Notes: generated from the sequence alone by a model not told the origin. Positions 34,648 through 43,406 are shown, numbered from the stretch's first letter. The stretch: DNA of 64,000 nt from Anaerobacterium chartisolvens (GCF_003337415.1 NZ_QPJT01000002.1:77974-141973), one strand, 5' to 3'. Numbers and translations are program-made.

Positions 34648-34743
34648 AATATTTAACCTTTCCGAATTGATGATTTGTGTAATGTAATAGCCTTTGCAGC
34701 TATAATAACATTTTTTCTTGCAGGAATAAAGGCAATCTTTCGC

Positions 34744-34772
34744 TTGACAAATGGTGCTCTATAAATTAGAAT
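34744..34772 (+). promoter_or_regulatory. Promoter of ylxM-ffh
   Basis: TTGACA (34744-34749), 17 nt, TAGAAT (34767-34772). Confidence 0.75.
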
Positions 34773-34777
34773 AGGGT

Positions 34778-34797
34778 GTAAAGTAAAAATACTTTAC
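34778..34797 (+). promoter_or_regulatory. Operator-like inverted repeat at the ylxM transcription start
   Basis: GTAAAGTA (34778-34785), 4 A, TACTTTAC (34790-34797): a perfect 8-bp inverted repeat lying on the predicted transcription start. It could be bound by a repressor, possibly the helix-turn-helix protein YlxM itself (inference), or form a 5'-end hairpin in the mRNA. Confidence 0.5.
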
Positions 34798-34815
34798 AGG
34801 CTTTGGGTGCTTTTT

Positions 34816-35172
34816 ATGGATGATATTTATAGAACCTCTATGCTTTTGGACTTTTACGGGCAGCTTTTGACTGAGAGGCAGTATGAAATTCTCGATTTGC
34901 ACTGCAATAACGACTATTCCCTTGGGGAGATTGCGCAGCAGCTCAACATAAGCAGACAGGGAGTATTTGACAATGTAAAGAGGGCAAAGACGGCACTTGA
35001 CGGGCTTGAAGATAAGCTGGGTCTGGTAAAAAAATTCGCGGAGCAAAAAAAAGAGGCGGAAGAGATTCTGCTCTGCTTGGGAAAAATAGACAAAGAGGTA
35101 TTGGATCAGCAAAACAGAAGGATTTTTGACACTATTGAAGATAAAATAAAGGTGATTATCTCCAACAGCTAG
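34816..35172 (+). CDS. ylxM: YlxM-like UPF0122 helix-turn-helix protein
   Basis: A 118-residue protein with a sigma-70 region 4-like helix-turn-helix (LTERQYEILDLHCNNDYSLG then EIAQQLNISRQGVFDNVKRA). It is encoded directly before ffh throughout Firmicutes and Mycoplasma and is linked to the signal recognition particle; in streptococci YlxM stimulates SRP GTPase activity. ATG 34816 with GGGTG upstream is used. The 44-bp gap to ffh indicates an operon. Confidence 0.92.
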   Translation: MDDIYRTSMLLDFYGQLLTERQYEILDLHCNNDYSLGEIAQQLNISRQGVFDNVKRAKTALDGLEDKLGLVKKFAEQKKEAEEILLCLGKIDKEVLDQQNRRIFDTIEDKIKVIISNS

Positions 35173-35216
35173 CCGGATACCGATTGATGGTGTTGGATTA
35201 TACGGAGGTTTTTAAT

Positions 35217-36569
35217 ATGGCTGTATTTGAAGGCTTGTCCGAGAAGCTTCAGGAGACTATGAAAAAGCTCCGGGGCAAGGGTCGGGTGACTGAAAAAGAT
35301 GTAAAGGAAATGATGCGGGAGATAAAGCTTGCTCTTCTTGAGGCCGATGTGAATTTTAAGGTGGTAAAGGACTTTATAGCAAAGGTTTCGGAAAGGGCTG
35401 TGGGGCAGGATGTGCTGGAAAGCCTCACTCCGGGGCAGCAGGTTATAAAAATTGTAAACGATGAGCTGATAGATTTGATGGGGAGGGAGCAGAGCAAGGT
35501 ATCCTTTTCTTCAAGGCCCCCCACGGTGTTTATGATGGTAGGGCTTCAGGGCTCGGGTAAGACAACAACCTCCGGGAAGCTGGCAAACCTTATGCGAAAG
35601 CAGGGCAAAAATCCTCTTCTTGTCGCATGTGACGTATACAGGCCCGCAGCCATAAAGCAGCTTCAGGTTGTGGGAAACCAGCTTGGAATACCTGTTTTTT
35701 CAATGGGCGACAGCTTAAGCCCCGTTGATATTGCAAAAGCTTCAATAGAACATGCCGCTTCAAAGCAGCATGATCTGGTAATAATAGATACTGCGGGACG
35801 CCTTCATATAGACGAGGGGCTTATGGATGAGCTGCTTAACATAAAAAATTCCGTTAAGCCTCATGAAATTCTTTTGGTAGTAGACTCAATGACAGGACAG
35901 GATGCCGTAAACGTTGCCGACAGCTTCAATAAGAAGCTTGGGGTGGACGGAATGGTGCTTACCAAGCTTGACGGTGATACAAGAGGCGGTGCCGCCATTT
36001 CTACAAAGGCGGTAACGGGAAAGCCGATAAAGTTTGTAGGTATGGGAGAAAAGCTCAGTGATCTCGAGCCCTTTTTCCCTGACAGGATGGTTTCTAGAAT
36101 ACTGGGAATGGGCGATGTATTAAGCCTGATTGAAAAGGCGCAGGATGCTTTTGACGAGAAAAAGGCCATAGAAATGGAAAAGAAAATGCGTACAATGCAG
36201 TTTACCTTTGACGATTTTCTTGAGCAAATGCAGCAGGTAAAAAAGATGGGCCCTTTAAGTCAGGTATTGAACATGATTCCGGGTATGAATGCCAAGGCTT
36301 TGCAGGGAGTTGACATAGACGGAGAGGAAAAGAATCTTGCCAGAACCGAGGCCATAATAAAATCCATGACCAGACAGGAGAGAAATGATTCCTCAATTAT
36401 TAACGGCAGCAGAAGAAAAAGGATTGCCGCCGGGAGCGGGACATCTGTTCAGGAAGTGAACAAGCTGCTTAAGAGCTTTGAGGAAATGAAGAAAATGTTT
36501 AAAATGATGAGCGACATGAATAAGCATGGAAAAAAGAAGCTTGGGAAATTCAATTTTCCGATAGGATAA
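35217..36569 (+). CDS. ffh: Signal recognition particle protein Ffh
   Basis: A 450-residue SRP GTPase. The NG domain has GLQGSGKTTTSGKLA, CDVYRPAAIKQL, IDTAGRLHIDEGLM and TKLDGDTRGGAAIS; the methionine-rich M domain (from about residue 300) contains RMVSRILGMGDVLSLIEKA and RRKRIAAGSGTSVQEVNKLL and binds signal peptides and SRP RNA. ATG 35217 follows GGAGG at 8 nt. It delivers ribosomes to FtsY, encoded 4 kb upstream. Confidence 0.97.
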   Translation: MAVFEGLSEKLQETMKKLRGKGRVTEKDVKEMMREIKLALLEADVNFKVVKDFIAKVSERAVGQDVLESLTPGQQVIKIVNDELIDLMGREQSKVSFSSRPPTVFMMVGLQGSGKTTTSGKLANLMRKQGKNPLLVACDVYRPAAIKQLQVVGNQLGIPVFSMGDSLSPVDIAKASIEHAASKQHDLVIIDTAGRLHIDEGLMDELLNIKNSVKPHEILLVVDSMTGQDAVNVADSFNKKLGVDGMVLTKLDGDTRGGAAISTKAVTGKPIKFVGMGEKLSDLEPFFPDRMVSRILGMGDVLSLIEKAQDAFDEKKAIEMEKKMRTMQFTFDDFLEQMQQVKKMGPLSQVLNMIPGMNAKALQGVDIDGEEKNLARTEAIIKSMTRQERNDSSIINGSRRKRIAAGSGTSVQEVNKLLKSFEEMKKMFKMMSDMNKHGKKKLGKFNFPIG

Positions 36570-36713
36570 AATATGGTAGCCGGTTTGGATAACAGAGACT
36601 TAAAGCTTGTGCTATCCCTCCGCTATTAATATAAAATTAATAATTCGGGCGTTTATAATTGTCAATTTACAAATTGTAAGCTGTCCATGAGAACTAAGAA
36701 AGGGGTGAAAACA

Positions 36714-36959
36714 ATGGCAGTTAAAATAAGATTGAAAAGAATCGGAGCTAAAAAGGCGCCTTTTTACAGAGTGGTTGTTGCCGACTCCCGGTATCCGAGA
36801 GACGGAAGATTCATAGAGGAAATAGGTACTTATAATCCCATAGCTAACCCTTCCGTCATCAACATAGACGGAGAGAAAGCCTCTACATGGCTTAAAAATG
36901 GAGCGCAGCCTACAGATACTGTAAAATCTTTACTTAAGAAGGTCGGAGTGATACAATAA
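36714..36959 (+). CDS. rpsP: Ribosomal protein bS16
   Basis: An 81-residue S16 protein of the 30S subunit, with the standard start [19 protein letters not shown] and [29 protein letters not shown] precedes ATG 36714. It heads the ribosome maturation operon that continues with khpA and rimM. Confidence 0.98.
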   Translation: MAVKIRLKRIGAKKAPFYRVVVADSRYPRDGRFIEEIGTYNPIANPSVINIDGEKASTWLKNGAQPTDTVKSLLKKVGVIQ

Positions 36960-37005
36960 AATGATAAATTTTATAAGTACACTGATTGACGGGAGGTAAT
37001 TAATT

Positions 37006-37236
37006 ATGAAAGAACTTCTCGAAGCTATTGCGAAAGCATTGGTTGATTATCCTGACGAGGTATCGGTAAATGAGGTTGAAGGCGAGAGATCCCTTATCCT
37101 TGAATTAAAGGTTTCAAAAGAGGACATGGGAAAGGTTATAGGAAAGCAGGGCAGAATTGCCAAGGCAATCAGAACGGTGGTAAAAGCTGCGGCAATAAAG
37201 GACGACAAAAGAGTGGTTGTAGAAATAATGCAATAA
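37006..37236 (+). CDS. khpA: KH-domain RNA-binding protein KhpA (YlqC)
   Basis: A 76-residue single KH-domain protein; the RNA-binding loop is VIGKQGRIAKAIRTVVKAAA. KhpA pairs with KhpB/Jag and influences mRNAs for cell division and envelope growth. GGGAGG lies upstream of ATG 37006. Its place between rpsP and rimM is conserved in Firmicutes. Confidence 0.96.
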   Translation: MKELLEAIAKALVDYPDEVSVNEVEGERSLILELKVSKEDMGKVIGKQGRIAKAIRTVVKAAAIKDDKRVVVEIMQ

Positions 37237-37294
37237 TGCTTAACAATTCGTTGTTCTAAAGGGGGCACTCCTAAAGTGTCCCCGAATAATTTAA

Positions 37295-37402
37295 CTATAT
37301 AGGACGCGATAAAGATTTTACAAACATAGAGGATATAATTGCTTGCAGAAATTTTTAATAGCTTATATCCTCCATGTAAAATCTTTATCGCTACATATAT
37401 AG
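37295..37402 (+). repeat. Palindromic hairpin element, copy C (deleted, 108 bp)
   Basis: Both arms are complete: CTATATAGGACGCGATAAAG on the left and CTTTATCGC..TATATAG on the right. The interior is reduced to GCTTGCAGAAATTTTTAATA, a different internal deletion from copy A. The A:T pair seen in copies A, B and E (GCAATAAAG / CTTTATTGC) is G:C here (GCGATAAAG / CTTTATCGC). It is inserted between khpA and rimM, 24 bp before the rimM start. Confidence 0.88.
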
Positions 37403-37425
37403 TTGCAGCCGGGCAGGTGGAATGG

Positions 37426-37929
37426 ATGCATGAATATTTGCAGGTAGGAAAGATCTGCAACACGCATGGTGTAAGGGGAGAGGTTAAGGTAATACCCTTG
37501 ACTGATAATCCCGAGAGATTTAAAGACTTAAAAAGTATTTTTATTGAAACAGAGGGGACTAACAAGCAATATGACATTGACAGTGTCAGGTATTCAAAAA
37601 ATCTCGTTCTGTTAAAGCTGAAGAATATTGACAGCATAGACGATGCGCAAAGACTTAAAGATACGTATATTGTCATTGACAGGGAAAATGCCGTAAAGCT
37701 TCCCCCCCAGAGCTACTATATCTGTGATCTTATAGGCTGTGGTGTTTATGATGAAGAGGGAAAAAAGCTAGGCATTTTAAGTAACGTATTAAAAACGGGG
37801 AGCAATGATGTATACATTGTAAGGGACGAAAACAACAAGGAGCTTCTCATACCTGCCTTAAAAAGCGTGGTCAAGAGAGTTTCTATAGAAGATAGAATTA
37901 TAGAGGTAGAGCTGCCCGACGGCTTGTAG
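37426..37929 (+). CDS. rimM: 16S rRNA processing protein RimM
   Basis: A 167-residue ribosome maturation factor that binds S19 and helps 30S head assembly. The N-terminal barrel starts LQVGKICNTHGVRGEVKV, and the PRC-barrel half contains DLIGCGVYDEEGKKLG and the closing LLIPALKSVV...I.VELPDGL. The frame runs into repeat copy C upstream; ATG 37426 with AGGTGG 5 nt before it gives the family N-terminus. Confidence 0.95.
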   Translation: MHEYLQVGKICNTHGVRGEVKVIPLTDNPERFKDLKSIFIETEGTNKQYDIDSVRYSKNLVLLKLKNIDSIDDAQRLKDTYIVIDRENAVKLPPQSYYICDLIGCGVYDEEGKKLGILSNVLKTGSNDVYIVRDENNKELLIPALKSVVKRVSIEDRIIEVELPDGL

Positions 37930-37980
37930 GGAACGCCCCCCGTGGCGTTCCGTTTGCGGCATTCCGTTTGCGGCGTTCCG
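37930..37980 (+). repeat. GC-rich hairpin and 14-bp tandem repeat between rimM and trmD
   Basis: GGAACGCC (37930-37937) pairs with GGCGTTCC (37944-37951). Then GTTTGCGGCATTCC and GTTTGCGGCGTTCC follow in tandem (37952-37965, 37966-37979). It begins directly at the rimM stop codon and has no U-tract. The remaining 75 bp to trmD show only its GAGAGGA ribosome binding site. Confidence 0.7.
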
Positions 37981-38056
37981 CCCCAACTGATGCCATAATC
38001 AACAAAGAGTGCAAGGGGTTTTAAAACGCCTTTCGGCATATTGAGAGGATTTTCTA

Positions 38057-38755
38057 ATGAGATTTGATGTGCTTACGCTTTTTCCGGGTATATTTTCCGC
38101 CGTCATGGGTGAGAGCATAATAGGGCGGGCAAGGGAAAGCGGCATAATACAAGTAAACGCAATAAACATAAGGGATTTTTCAAAGGACAAGCACAAAAAA
38201 ACCGACGATTATCCTTACGGCGGCGGTAATGGTATGGTAATGACATCACAGCCCATTTATGATGCTTACAGACATGTCATCGGTGATCTTCCCTACAGGC
38301 CCAGGGTGATATACTTAAGCCCGCAGGGAGCCTGCTTTAATCAGAGCAGGGCCGAGGAGCTAAAGCGTGAGGAACACCTGATTCTCCTTTGCGGCCACTA
38401 TGAGGGAATAGATGAGAGGATAATAGAGGAGATAGTGGATGAGGAAATTTCAATAGGCGACTATGTCCTGACAGGCGGAGAGCTTGCCGCAATGGTTATG
38501 ATCGACTGCATAAGCAGGCTTGTACCGGGGGTGCTTTCAAACGAGGCCTCCTGTGTCGAGGAGTCCCACTGCAACGGATTGCTTGAGTACCCTCAATATA
38601 CAAGGCCATATGAGTTTAACGGAAAGACTGTGCCGGACGTTCTTATGTCGGGGCACCACGCCAACATTGAAAATTGGAGGCGGAAGCAGTCCATAGAGAG
38701 AACGCGCACAAAGCGTCCCGATTTATACCGCAAATTTATGGATTCCAATTCATAG
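38057..38755 (+). CDS. trmD: tRNA (guanine-N1)-methyltransferase TrmD
   Basis: A 232-residue SPOUT methyltransferase that makes m1G37 in tRNAs. It shows FDVLTLFPGIF, DDYPYGGGNGMVM, the knotted SAM site LLCGHYEGIDERI and SIGDYVLTGGELAAMV, all standard. GAGAGGA lies upstream of ATG 38057. It sits in the usual rimM-trmD-rplS order. Confidence 0.97.
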   Translation: MRFDVLTLFPGIFSAVMGESIIGRARESGIIQVNAINIRDFSKDKHKKTDDYPYGGGNGMVMTSQPIYDAYRHVIGDLPYRPRVIYLSPQGACFNQSRAEELKREEHLILLCGHYEGIDERIIEEIVDEEISIGDYVLTGGELAAMVMIDCISRLVPGVLSNEASCVEESHCNGLLEYPQYTRPYEFNGKTVPDVLMSGHHANIENWRRKQSIERTRTKRPDLYRKFMDSNS

Positions 38756-38798
38756 CTTTTTAGGCGGTCTGTAATTTTGGTAAAGACGGAAAAAGTTA

Positions 38799-38827
38799 TT
38801 TACATCTATAGGTATTTATGATATAAT
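38799..38827 (+). promoter_or_regulatory. Internal promoter of rplS
   Basis: TTTACA (38799-38804), 17 nt, TATAAT (38822-38827), predicted start near 38834. Confidence 0.7.
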
Positions 38828-38833
38828 ACTCTG

Positions 38834-38909
38834 CGTGTGTATTACGGACGGTCCTCTGTACTGTATATATCGAGTGCAAGAACGTTCAGGAAAGAGAGGA
38901 GGAATATAA
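38834..38909 (+). promoter_or_regulatory. Probable L19 leader (autoregulatory 5' UTR)
   Basis: The 75-nt leader holds GGACGGTCCTCTGT followed by GCAAGAACGTTCAGG before the ribosome binding site AGAGGAGG. Firmicutes commonly carry an L19 leader RNA here, and the GGTCCTCTG and AAGAACGTTCA stretches resemble it from memory. A covariance search would settle it. Confidence 0.45.
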
Positions 38910-39269
38910 ATGGATATAATAAGGGCTATAGAACAGGAACAGATTAGAACTGATATGCCAAAGCTGGAAATCGGTGATTATGTTAAGGTTCACATAAAGG
39001 TCAAAGAGGGAACGAGGGAAAGACTTCAGATTTTTGAAGGCACTGTAATAGCTATTAAGGGTTCGGGTCTGAAAGAGACCTTTACTGTAAGAAGAATTTC
39101 TTACGGCGTAGGTGTTGAAAGAATTCTGCCGGTGCATTCTCCTAAAATCGGACATATTGAGGTTATAAGAAAAGGTAAGGTAAGGAGAGCCAAGCTGTAC
39201 TACCTGCGTGACAGAGTGGGCAAGGCTGCAAAGGTCAAGGAAAAGCTGGATGTTAAATCAAAACAATAA
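38910..39269 (+). CDS. rplS: Ribosomal protein bL19
   Basis: A 119-residue L19 protein with [48 protein letters not shown] and the end [20 protein letters not shown]. It sits at the 30S-50S interface. GAGGAGG precedes ATG 38910. A strong terminator follows. Confidence 0.98.
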   Translation: MDIIRAIEQEQIRTDMPKLEIGDYVKVHIKVKEGTRERLQIFEGTVIAIKGSGLKETFTVRRISYGVGVERILPVHSPKIGHIEVIRKGKVRRAKLYYLRDRVGKAAKVKEKLDVKSKQ

Positions 39270-39272
39270 CAT

Positions 39273-39314
39273 ATATAACAAAAGGGACAATATTAGTGTC
39301 CCTTTTGTTATATA
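39273..39314 (+). terminator. Rho-independent terminator after rplS
   Basis: ATAACAAAAGGGACA (39275-39289) pairs with TGTCCCTTTTGTTAT (39297-39311) in a perfect 15-bp stem with a 7-nt loop. Confidence 0.9.
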
Positions 39315-39339
39315 AATATAAAGATAGGTAGTTGATATT

Positions 39340-39945
39340 ATGGATTTGAATGAACCTGTGGCAAGCGGAAAAAGGGATAAAAGGAGCGGTCTTAGGGAAG
39401 TAATGGAGTGGGTGCAGGCAATACTTATTGCCGTTGTCCTTGCGTTTTTAATAAGGGGCTTTATTTTTGAGCAGGCTATGGTGGAGGGAAGCTCTATGGA
39501 TAATACTCTTCACAATAATCAGAGGCTCATAATATACAAGCTCGGTTATTATTTCAGTCCGCCTGAAAGACGCGACATAATCATTCTTGAGTATAAGCAG
39601 GGCATGTTTAAGTATCTGCCCTTCCCCGATCCTGATGAAGTAGATTACATAAAGAGGGTTATAGCAATTCCGGGGGATGTAGTGGATATAAACGGCGACG
39701 GGTACGTATACGTCAACGGCGAAAGGCTGAAGGAGCCTTATGTGAAGGGAGTCACGGCTCCTAACGGAATGGTTTTTCCCATAACGATACCTGAGAAAAA
39801 GGTATTTGTTCTGGGAGATAACAGGGAATACAGCAGCGACAGCAGGCAAATCGGACTGATAGACTTTGACAGGATAAGGGGAAAGGCTGTTTACAGGATA
39901 TTTCCCTTTAAGGATTGGGGAACTTTATACGATAATTTGAAGTAA
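39340..39945 (+). CDS. lepB: Signal peptidase I
   Basis: A 201-residue membrane peptidase that removes signal peptides of exported proteins. One N-terminal helix (about residues 25-45) is followed by the catalytic Ser52 in VEGSSMDNTL and Lys106 in YIKRVIAIPGDVV; the later box GDNREYSSDSRQIG is intact. It is placed after rplS, as in many Clostridia, near the SRP genes whose products supply its substrates. Confidence 0.96.
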   Translation: MDLNEPVASGKRDKRSGLREVMEWVQAILIAVVLAFLIRGFIFEQAMVEGSSMDNTLHNNQRLIIYKLGYYFSPPERRDIIILEYKQGMFKYLPFPDPDEVDYIKRVIAIPGDVVDINGDGYVYVNGERLKEPYVKGVTAPNGMVFPITIPEKKVFVLGDNREYSSDSRQIGLIDFDRIRGKAVYRIFPFKDWGTLYDNLK

Positions 39946-39974
39946 GGGCCGAGAAAGAAAAATGGAGGAAGATA

Positions 39975-40844
39975 ATGAATATACAATGGTTTCCGGGACA
40001 TATGGCAAAGACAAGAAGGCTTGTTTCGGAAAATCTGAAGCTGATAGACGTAGTTATAGAGCTGCTGGATGCCCGGATTCCCGTAAGCAGCAAGAACCCC
40101 GAGATAGATGAATTGATTAAGGGCAAGCCACGGCTCATTGCGCTCAACAAGTCTGATCTTGCCGATCAGGCAGTGTCGTCGGAGTGGAGCAAATGGTATG
40201 GCTTAAATGGCTATACCAATATTTTTATTGATTCAGTAAAGGGCAGGGGAATAAATGAGCTGAAGTCAAGACTGCGTGAAATTATGCGGGAAAAGATAGA
40301 GAGGGAGAAGCAAAAGGGACGCATTTCCCGCCCAATCAGGACCATGGTTGTAGGGATACCAAATGTAGGAAAGTCCTCCTTTATAAACAGGATCGCAGGA
40401 AAGGCCAGTGCCGCAACCGGTGACAGGCCGGGAGTTACGCGCGGAAAGCAGTGGATAAGGATTAATGAGCAAATAGAGCTTTTAGACACCCCGGGCATTT
40501 TATGGCCTAAGTTTGAGGACAAAAGGGTGGGCATGAATTTGGCTTTTACAGGTGCCATTAAGGATGATATAATTGATACTATAGAGCTTGCGGCTTCTCT
40601 GCTTGAAAGGCTTGCCCAAGTATACCCGGAAAACCTTAAGGGCAGGTTTAAGCTGGAGCCGTTGGAGGATAAGACGGGGCTTGAGCTTCTGGAAATGGCA
40701 GGGAGAAGAAGAGGCTGCATTATATCGGGGGGACAAATAGACTTTTCGAGGATATCCGCTATTGTACTGGATGAATTCAGGGGAGGAAGGATTGGAAGCA
40801 TCAGTCTGGAAACGCCTGGGGAAATTATAAAACAGGGGATATAG
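39975..40844 (+). CDS. rbgA: Ribosome biogenesis GTPase RbgA (YlqF)
   Basis: A 289-residue circularly permuted GTPase for late 50S assembly. Motif order is G4 LNKSD (57-61) first, then G1 GIPNVGKSS (127-135) and G3 LLDTPGILWP, which is diagnostic. The start MNIQWFPGHMAKTRR is typical. GGAGG lies upstream. The next gene begins 2 bp after its stop. Confidence 0.96.
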   Translation: MNIQWFPGHMAKTRRLVSENLKLIDVVIELLDARIPVSSKNPEIDELIKGKPRLIALNKSDLADQAVSSEWSKWYGLNGYTNIFIDSVKGRGINELKSRLREIMREKIEREKQKGRISRPIRTMVVGIPNVGKSSFINRIAGKASAATGDRPGVTRGKQWIRINEQIELLDTPGILWPKFEDKRVGMNLAFTGAIKDDIIDTIELAASLLERLAQVYPENLKGRFKLEPLEDKTGLELLEMAGRRRGCIISGGQIDFSRISAIVLDEFRGGRIGSISLETPGEIIKQGI

Positions 40845-40846
40845 GC

Positions 40847-41620
40847 ATGTCTGATAAATTTACAGTTAAGTATGTTGAAGAGAAGATAAGGCATATGACG
40901 CCTGATGATGCCGTGCAATACATAGAAGACTTGCGCCAAAACGGGAACATGAGGCTTGAAAAGCTTTTAATAAAATATCTGAGAAAAAAAGAGGCCCATG
41001 AAAAAGAGCTTGACAGACTTAGAAAAATGCGGGCTTATGAAGATGAAGCGGCAAGCAGGGGCTTTAAGCTGGTGGCAGGCATTGACGAGGCGGGAAGAGG
41101 CCCTCTGGCAGGCCCTGTTGTGGCGGCTGCCGTGATACTGCCGGAAAATGCGATGATAGAGGGCATAAACGATTCCAAGCAGGTTTCGGCTGCTAAGAGA
41201 GACGCTTTGTTTGATATAATTAAAGAAAAGGCTGTTTGCTATGGAATAGGTATTGCCGACGAGAAATGCATTGACGAAATTAACATTTTAAACGCCACAA
41301 AAAAGGCAATGGGGCTTGCTGTGGAGGCACTTAAGCCCGCTCCCGATTTTCTCCTTATAGATGCGGTGGAGCTTAAGGCTGACGGCATGGGGATGAGGGC
41401 CCTTATAAAGGGAGATTGCCTGAGCATGTCGATTGCGGCGGCATCTATTCTTGCAAAGGTTACAAGAGACAGGATTATAGACGGAATGGACAGGGATTAT
41501 CCCCAGTACGGCTTTTCAAAGCATAAGGGATACGGCACGCGCGAGCATATAGAGGCTATAAAAAAATTCGGAATTTGTCCGATACATAGAATAAGCTTCA
41601 CAAAGAATTTTGTGGGCTGA
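40847..41620 (+). CDS. rnhB: Ribonuclease HII
   Basis: A 257-residue RNase HII that cuts RNA-DNA hybrids and misplaced ribonucleotides. The active-site opening is AGIDEAGRGPLAGPVV (Asp80, Glu81), followed by GINDSKQVS, IDAVELK, KGDCLSMSIAAASILAKVTRD and YGFSKHKGYGT. A 70-residue charged N-terminal extension, as in the Bacillus enzyme, is present. Confidence 0.96.
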   Translation: MSDKFTVKYVEEKIRHMTPDDAVQYIEDLRQNGNMRLEKLLIKYLRKKEAHEKELDRLRKMRAYEDEAASRGFKLVAGIDEAGRGPLAGPVVAAAVILPENAMIEGINDSKQVSAAKRDALFDIIKEKAVCYGIGIADEKCIDEINILNATKKAMGLAVEALKPAPDFLLIDAVELKADGMGMRALIKGDCLSMSIAAASILAKVTRDRIIDGMDRDYPQYGFSKHKGYGTREHIEAIKKFGICPIHRISFTKNFVG

Positions 41621-41626
41621 TATATA

Positions 41627-41667
41627 TGTAAAAGCTTTATTGTATATGCTTTAAAAAAGCTTTTGCC
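41627..41667 (+). other. Hairpin between rnhB and the YlqG-like gene
   Basis: AAAAGCTTT (41630-41638) pairs with AAAGCTTTT (41656-41664). It is a weak terminator or processing hairpin and starts with TGTAAAAGCTT like the fabG-acpP hairpin. Confidence 0.5.
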
Positions 41668-41683
41668 TAAAGGGGAGTTAGTT

Positions 41684-43351
41684 ATGAGGGTAGATACATT
41701 AGTACAAGGCCACGGTATAAATGCGGCGGTTCTTTCCAAAATACTTGAACGCTTAAATACAGGCGATATCGTCAGGGCCCAGATACTGGACATGACCTCT
41801 AGTGACCTTTTGCTTAAGCTTTTTGACGGTTCTGAAATATCTGCCTCAGTGGCAGGCGGAAGCGAGAATATCGACGCAAAGCCGGGAGAATTTATCGAGC
41901 TTGCCGTTAAAGGCAAAAATGACAACCAGCTTATACTGGAGCAGCTAAAAAACGGCGAGACGGTGAAAGCAGACCAGACCGCCGGGCTTAAGGCTGTCAT
42001 TAAAGATCTTGGACTTCCTGCCAGCGCCAGAAATATGGAGATAGCAAAAGAAATACAGTCCAACAATCTTAGCCTCAACAAGGAAACCTTTGAAAAAATA
42101 ACCGATGCACTTATGCGGTTTAAGGATGTCAATGCCGCTAAGGCAGCATTCCTGATAGCAAATAAGCTGGGGATAGAGGAAAAGAACATTAACGCTTTAA
42201 AGCAGCTCACCGATTTACAGGTTAAGATATCCGGCAGTGTAAGAGAGCTGCTTGTGCAAATAGACAATATTAAGGATGACAATATAATAAAGGATATTGC
42301 AGACCGGCTGATTAGCTTAGACAAGCAGGGGATTCACGCGGCGGTACAGGCAAAAAATGCCTCTGCCAAGGCTTCCAACGCCGACTTGCTTATGAATGCC
42401 CTTAACCTCGGGCTTGAGAGGGAAGCGCCTCAGACGGGCAAAGGCCAGGGGCCGAGCAGCGAGGCGTTAATAAAGCTTATGGATAAGGTAAAGGCGGCAG
42501 TCGGGCAGAGCCGGAATGTAAACCAAAGTGTGCTGGAAAAAACAATAAGCAGTCTTGATAAGCTTATGGAAGGCACTCGCGGGGCGGAGGCTTCAACGCT
42601 TGAAAGGGCAGGCGTGCTGAAGGACAGCCTTGTGTCGGTGCTTAACGCCTTGAGGAAAGCCGGAGCGCAGAATAAAGAGCTTCAAGGCCATGCCGGTGAT
42701 AAGACCGGAGGTGGTATTAAGCCGGATGAGGGGAGAGAAATTATAAGACAGTCCTTTGAAAGGCTGGCTGTAAAAATTGAACCCGATGGGCTTAAGGGAG
42801 AGATAAATGTAAAAAAGCTGTACAGGGAGCTGCTTGCAAAGCTGGATGTGCTTAAAGATGCTGCGGGGCTTTCAGGGCTTATGCAAAAAAATGAAATAGC
42901 AAGCCGCATAGACAATATTGAAAACAATATAAGGTTTATGAACCAGCTCAACAACTGCACAACATACATACAGATACCCGTGAGTATGCCGGGAGGTACT
43001 GCTACGGGAGAGCTGTACGTGCTTAAAAGGGATCCTAAAAGGAAGCGCATTGATCCTGACAACGTTACAATGCTTGTGTCTCTGAACACTGAGAATATAG
43101 GCAAAATAGACTCGCTTATAGGCGTAAATAAAAAAAATATTACGCTGAGTGTAAGGGCAAGTGACGAAAGGGTAATCGACTTTATAAAGGGCTACCATAA
43201 GGATTTATATGAGAGGCTCTGCGAAAAGGGCTTTAAGCTGGTAGACTTCAAGGTGCGTAAAACAGAGGAGGACCCGCATCTTATGAATGCCGAAAGGGTG
43301 GCGGGACGCGAATTGGAATTAAACAAAGGGTCTATAGATTTTAGACTGTGA
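41684..43351 (+). CDS. YlqG-like protein (FliK-like C-terminal domain)
   Basis: A 555-residue protein in the position of Bacillus ylqG (rnhB-ylqG-ylqH). The N-terminal 70 residues may form a small beta domain (GDIVRAQILDMTSSDLLLKL); the middle is helical, charged and of low complexity; the C-terminal 150 residues (CTTYIQIPVSMPGGTATGEL, VTMLVSLNTENIGKIDSLI) resemble the C-domain of flagellar hook-length protein FliK. Function is unknown. Together with the next FlhB-like gene it forms a FliK/FlhB-like pair outside any flagellar operon. ATG 41684 follows GGGGAG. Confidence 0.75.
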   Translation: MRVDTLVQGHGINAAVLSKILERLNTGDIVRAQILDMTSSDLLLKLFDGSEISASVAGGSENIDAKPGEFIELAVKGKNDNQLILEQLKNGETVKADQTAGLKAVIKDLGLPASARNMEIAKEIQSNNLSLNKETFEKITDALMRFKDVNAAKAAFLIANKLGIEEKNINALKQLTDLQVKISGSVRELLVQIDNIKDDNIIKDIADRLISLDKQGIHAAVQAKNASAKASNADLLMNALNLGLEREAPQTGKGQGPSSEALIKLMDKVKAAVGQSRNVNQSVLEKTISSLDKLMEGTRGAEASTLERAGVLKDSLVSVLNALRKAGAQNKELQGHAGDKTGGGIKPDEGREIIRQSFERLAVKIEPDGLKGEINVKKLYRELLAKLDVLKDAAGLSGLMQKNEIASRIDNIENNIRFMNQLNNCTTYIQIPVSMPGGTATGELYVLKRDPKRKRIDPDNVTMLVSLNTENIGKIDSLIGVNKKNITLSVRASDERVIDFIKGYHKDLYERLCEKGFKLVDFKVRKTEEDPHLMNAERVAGRELELNKGSIDFRL

Positions 43352-43406
43352 ATTTGTTGCAAGCTTTTATTTTTTAAAGCAGGGCTGAATGCATAGAGGG
43401 GTTAGA

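Noticed and set aside
38870-38895. LexA/DinR box near GAACGTTC
   Set aside because: The half-sites have no 4-nt spacing and the sequence belongs to the rplS leader.
41497-42324. 275-residue minus-strand frame across the rnhB and YlqG-like genes
   Set aside because: It spans two real + strand genes and has no family features or start signal.
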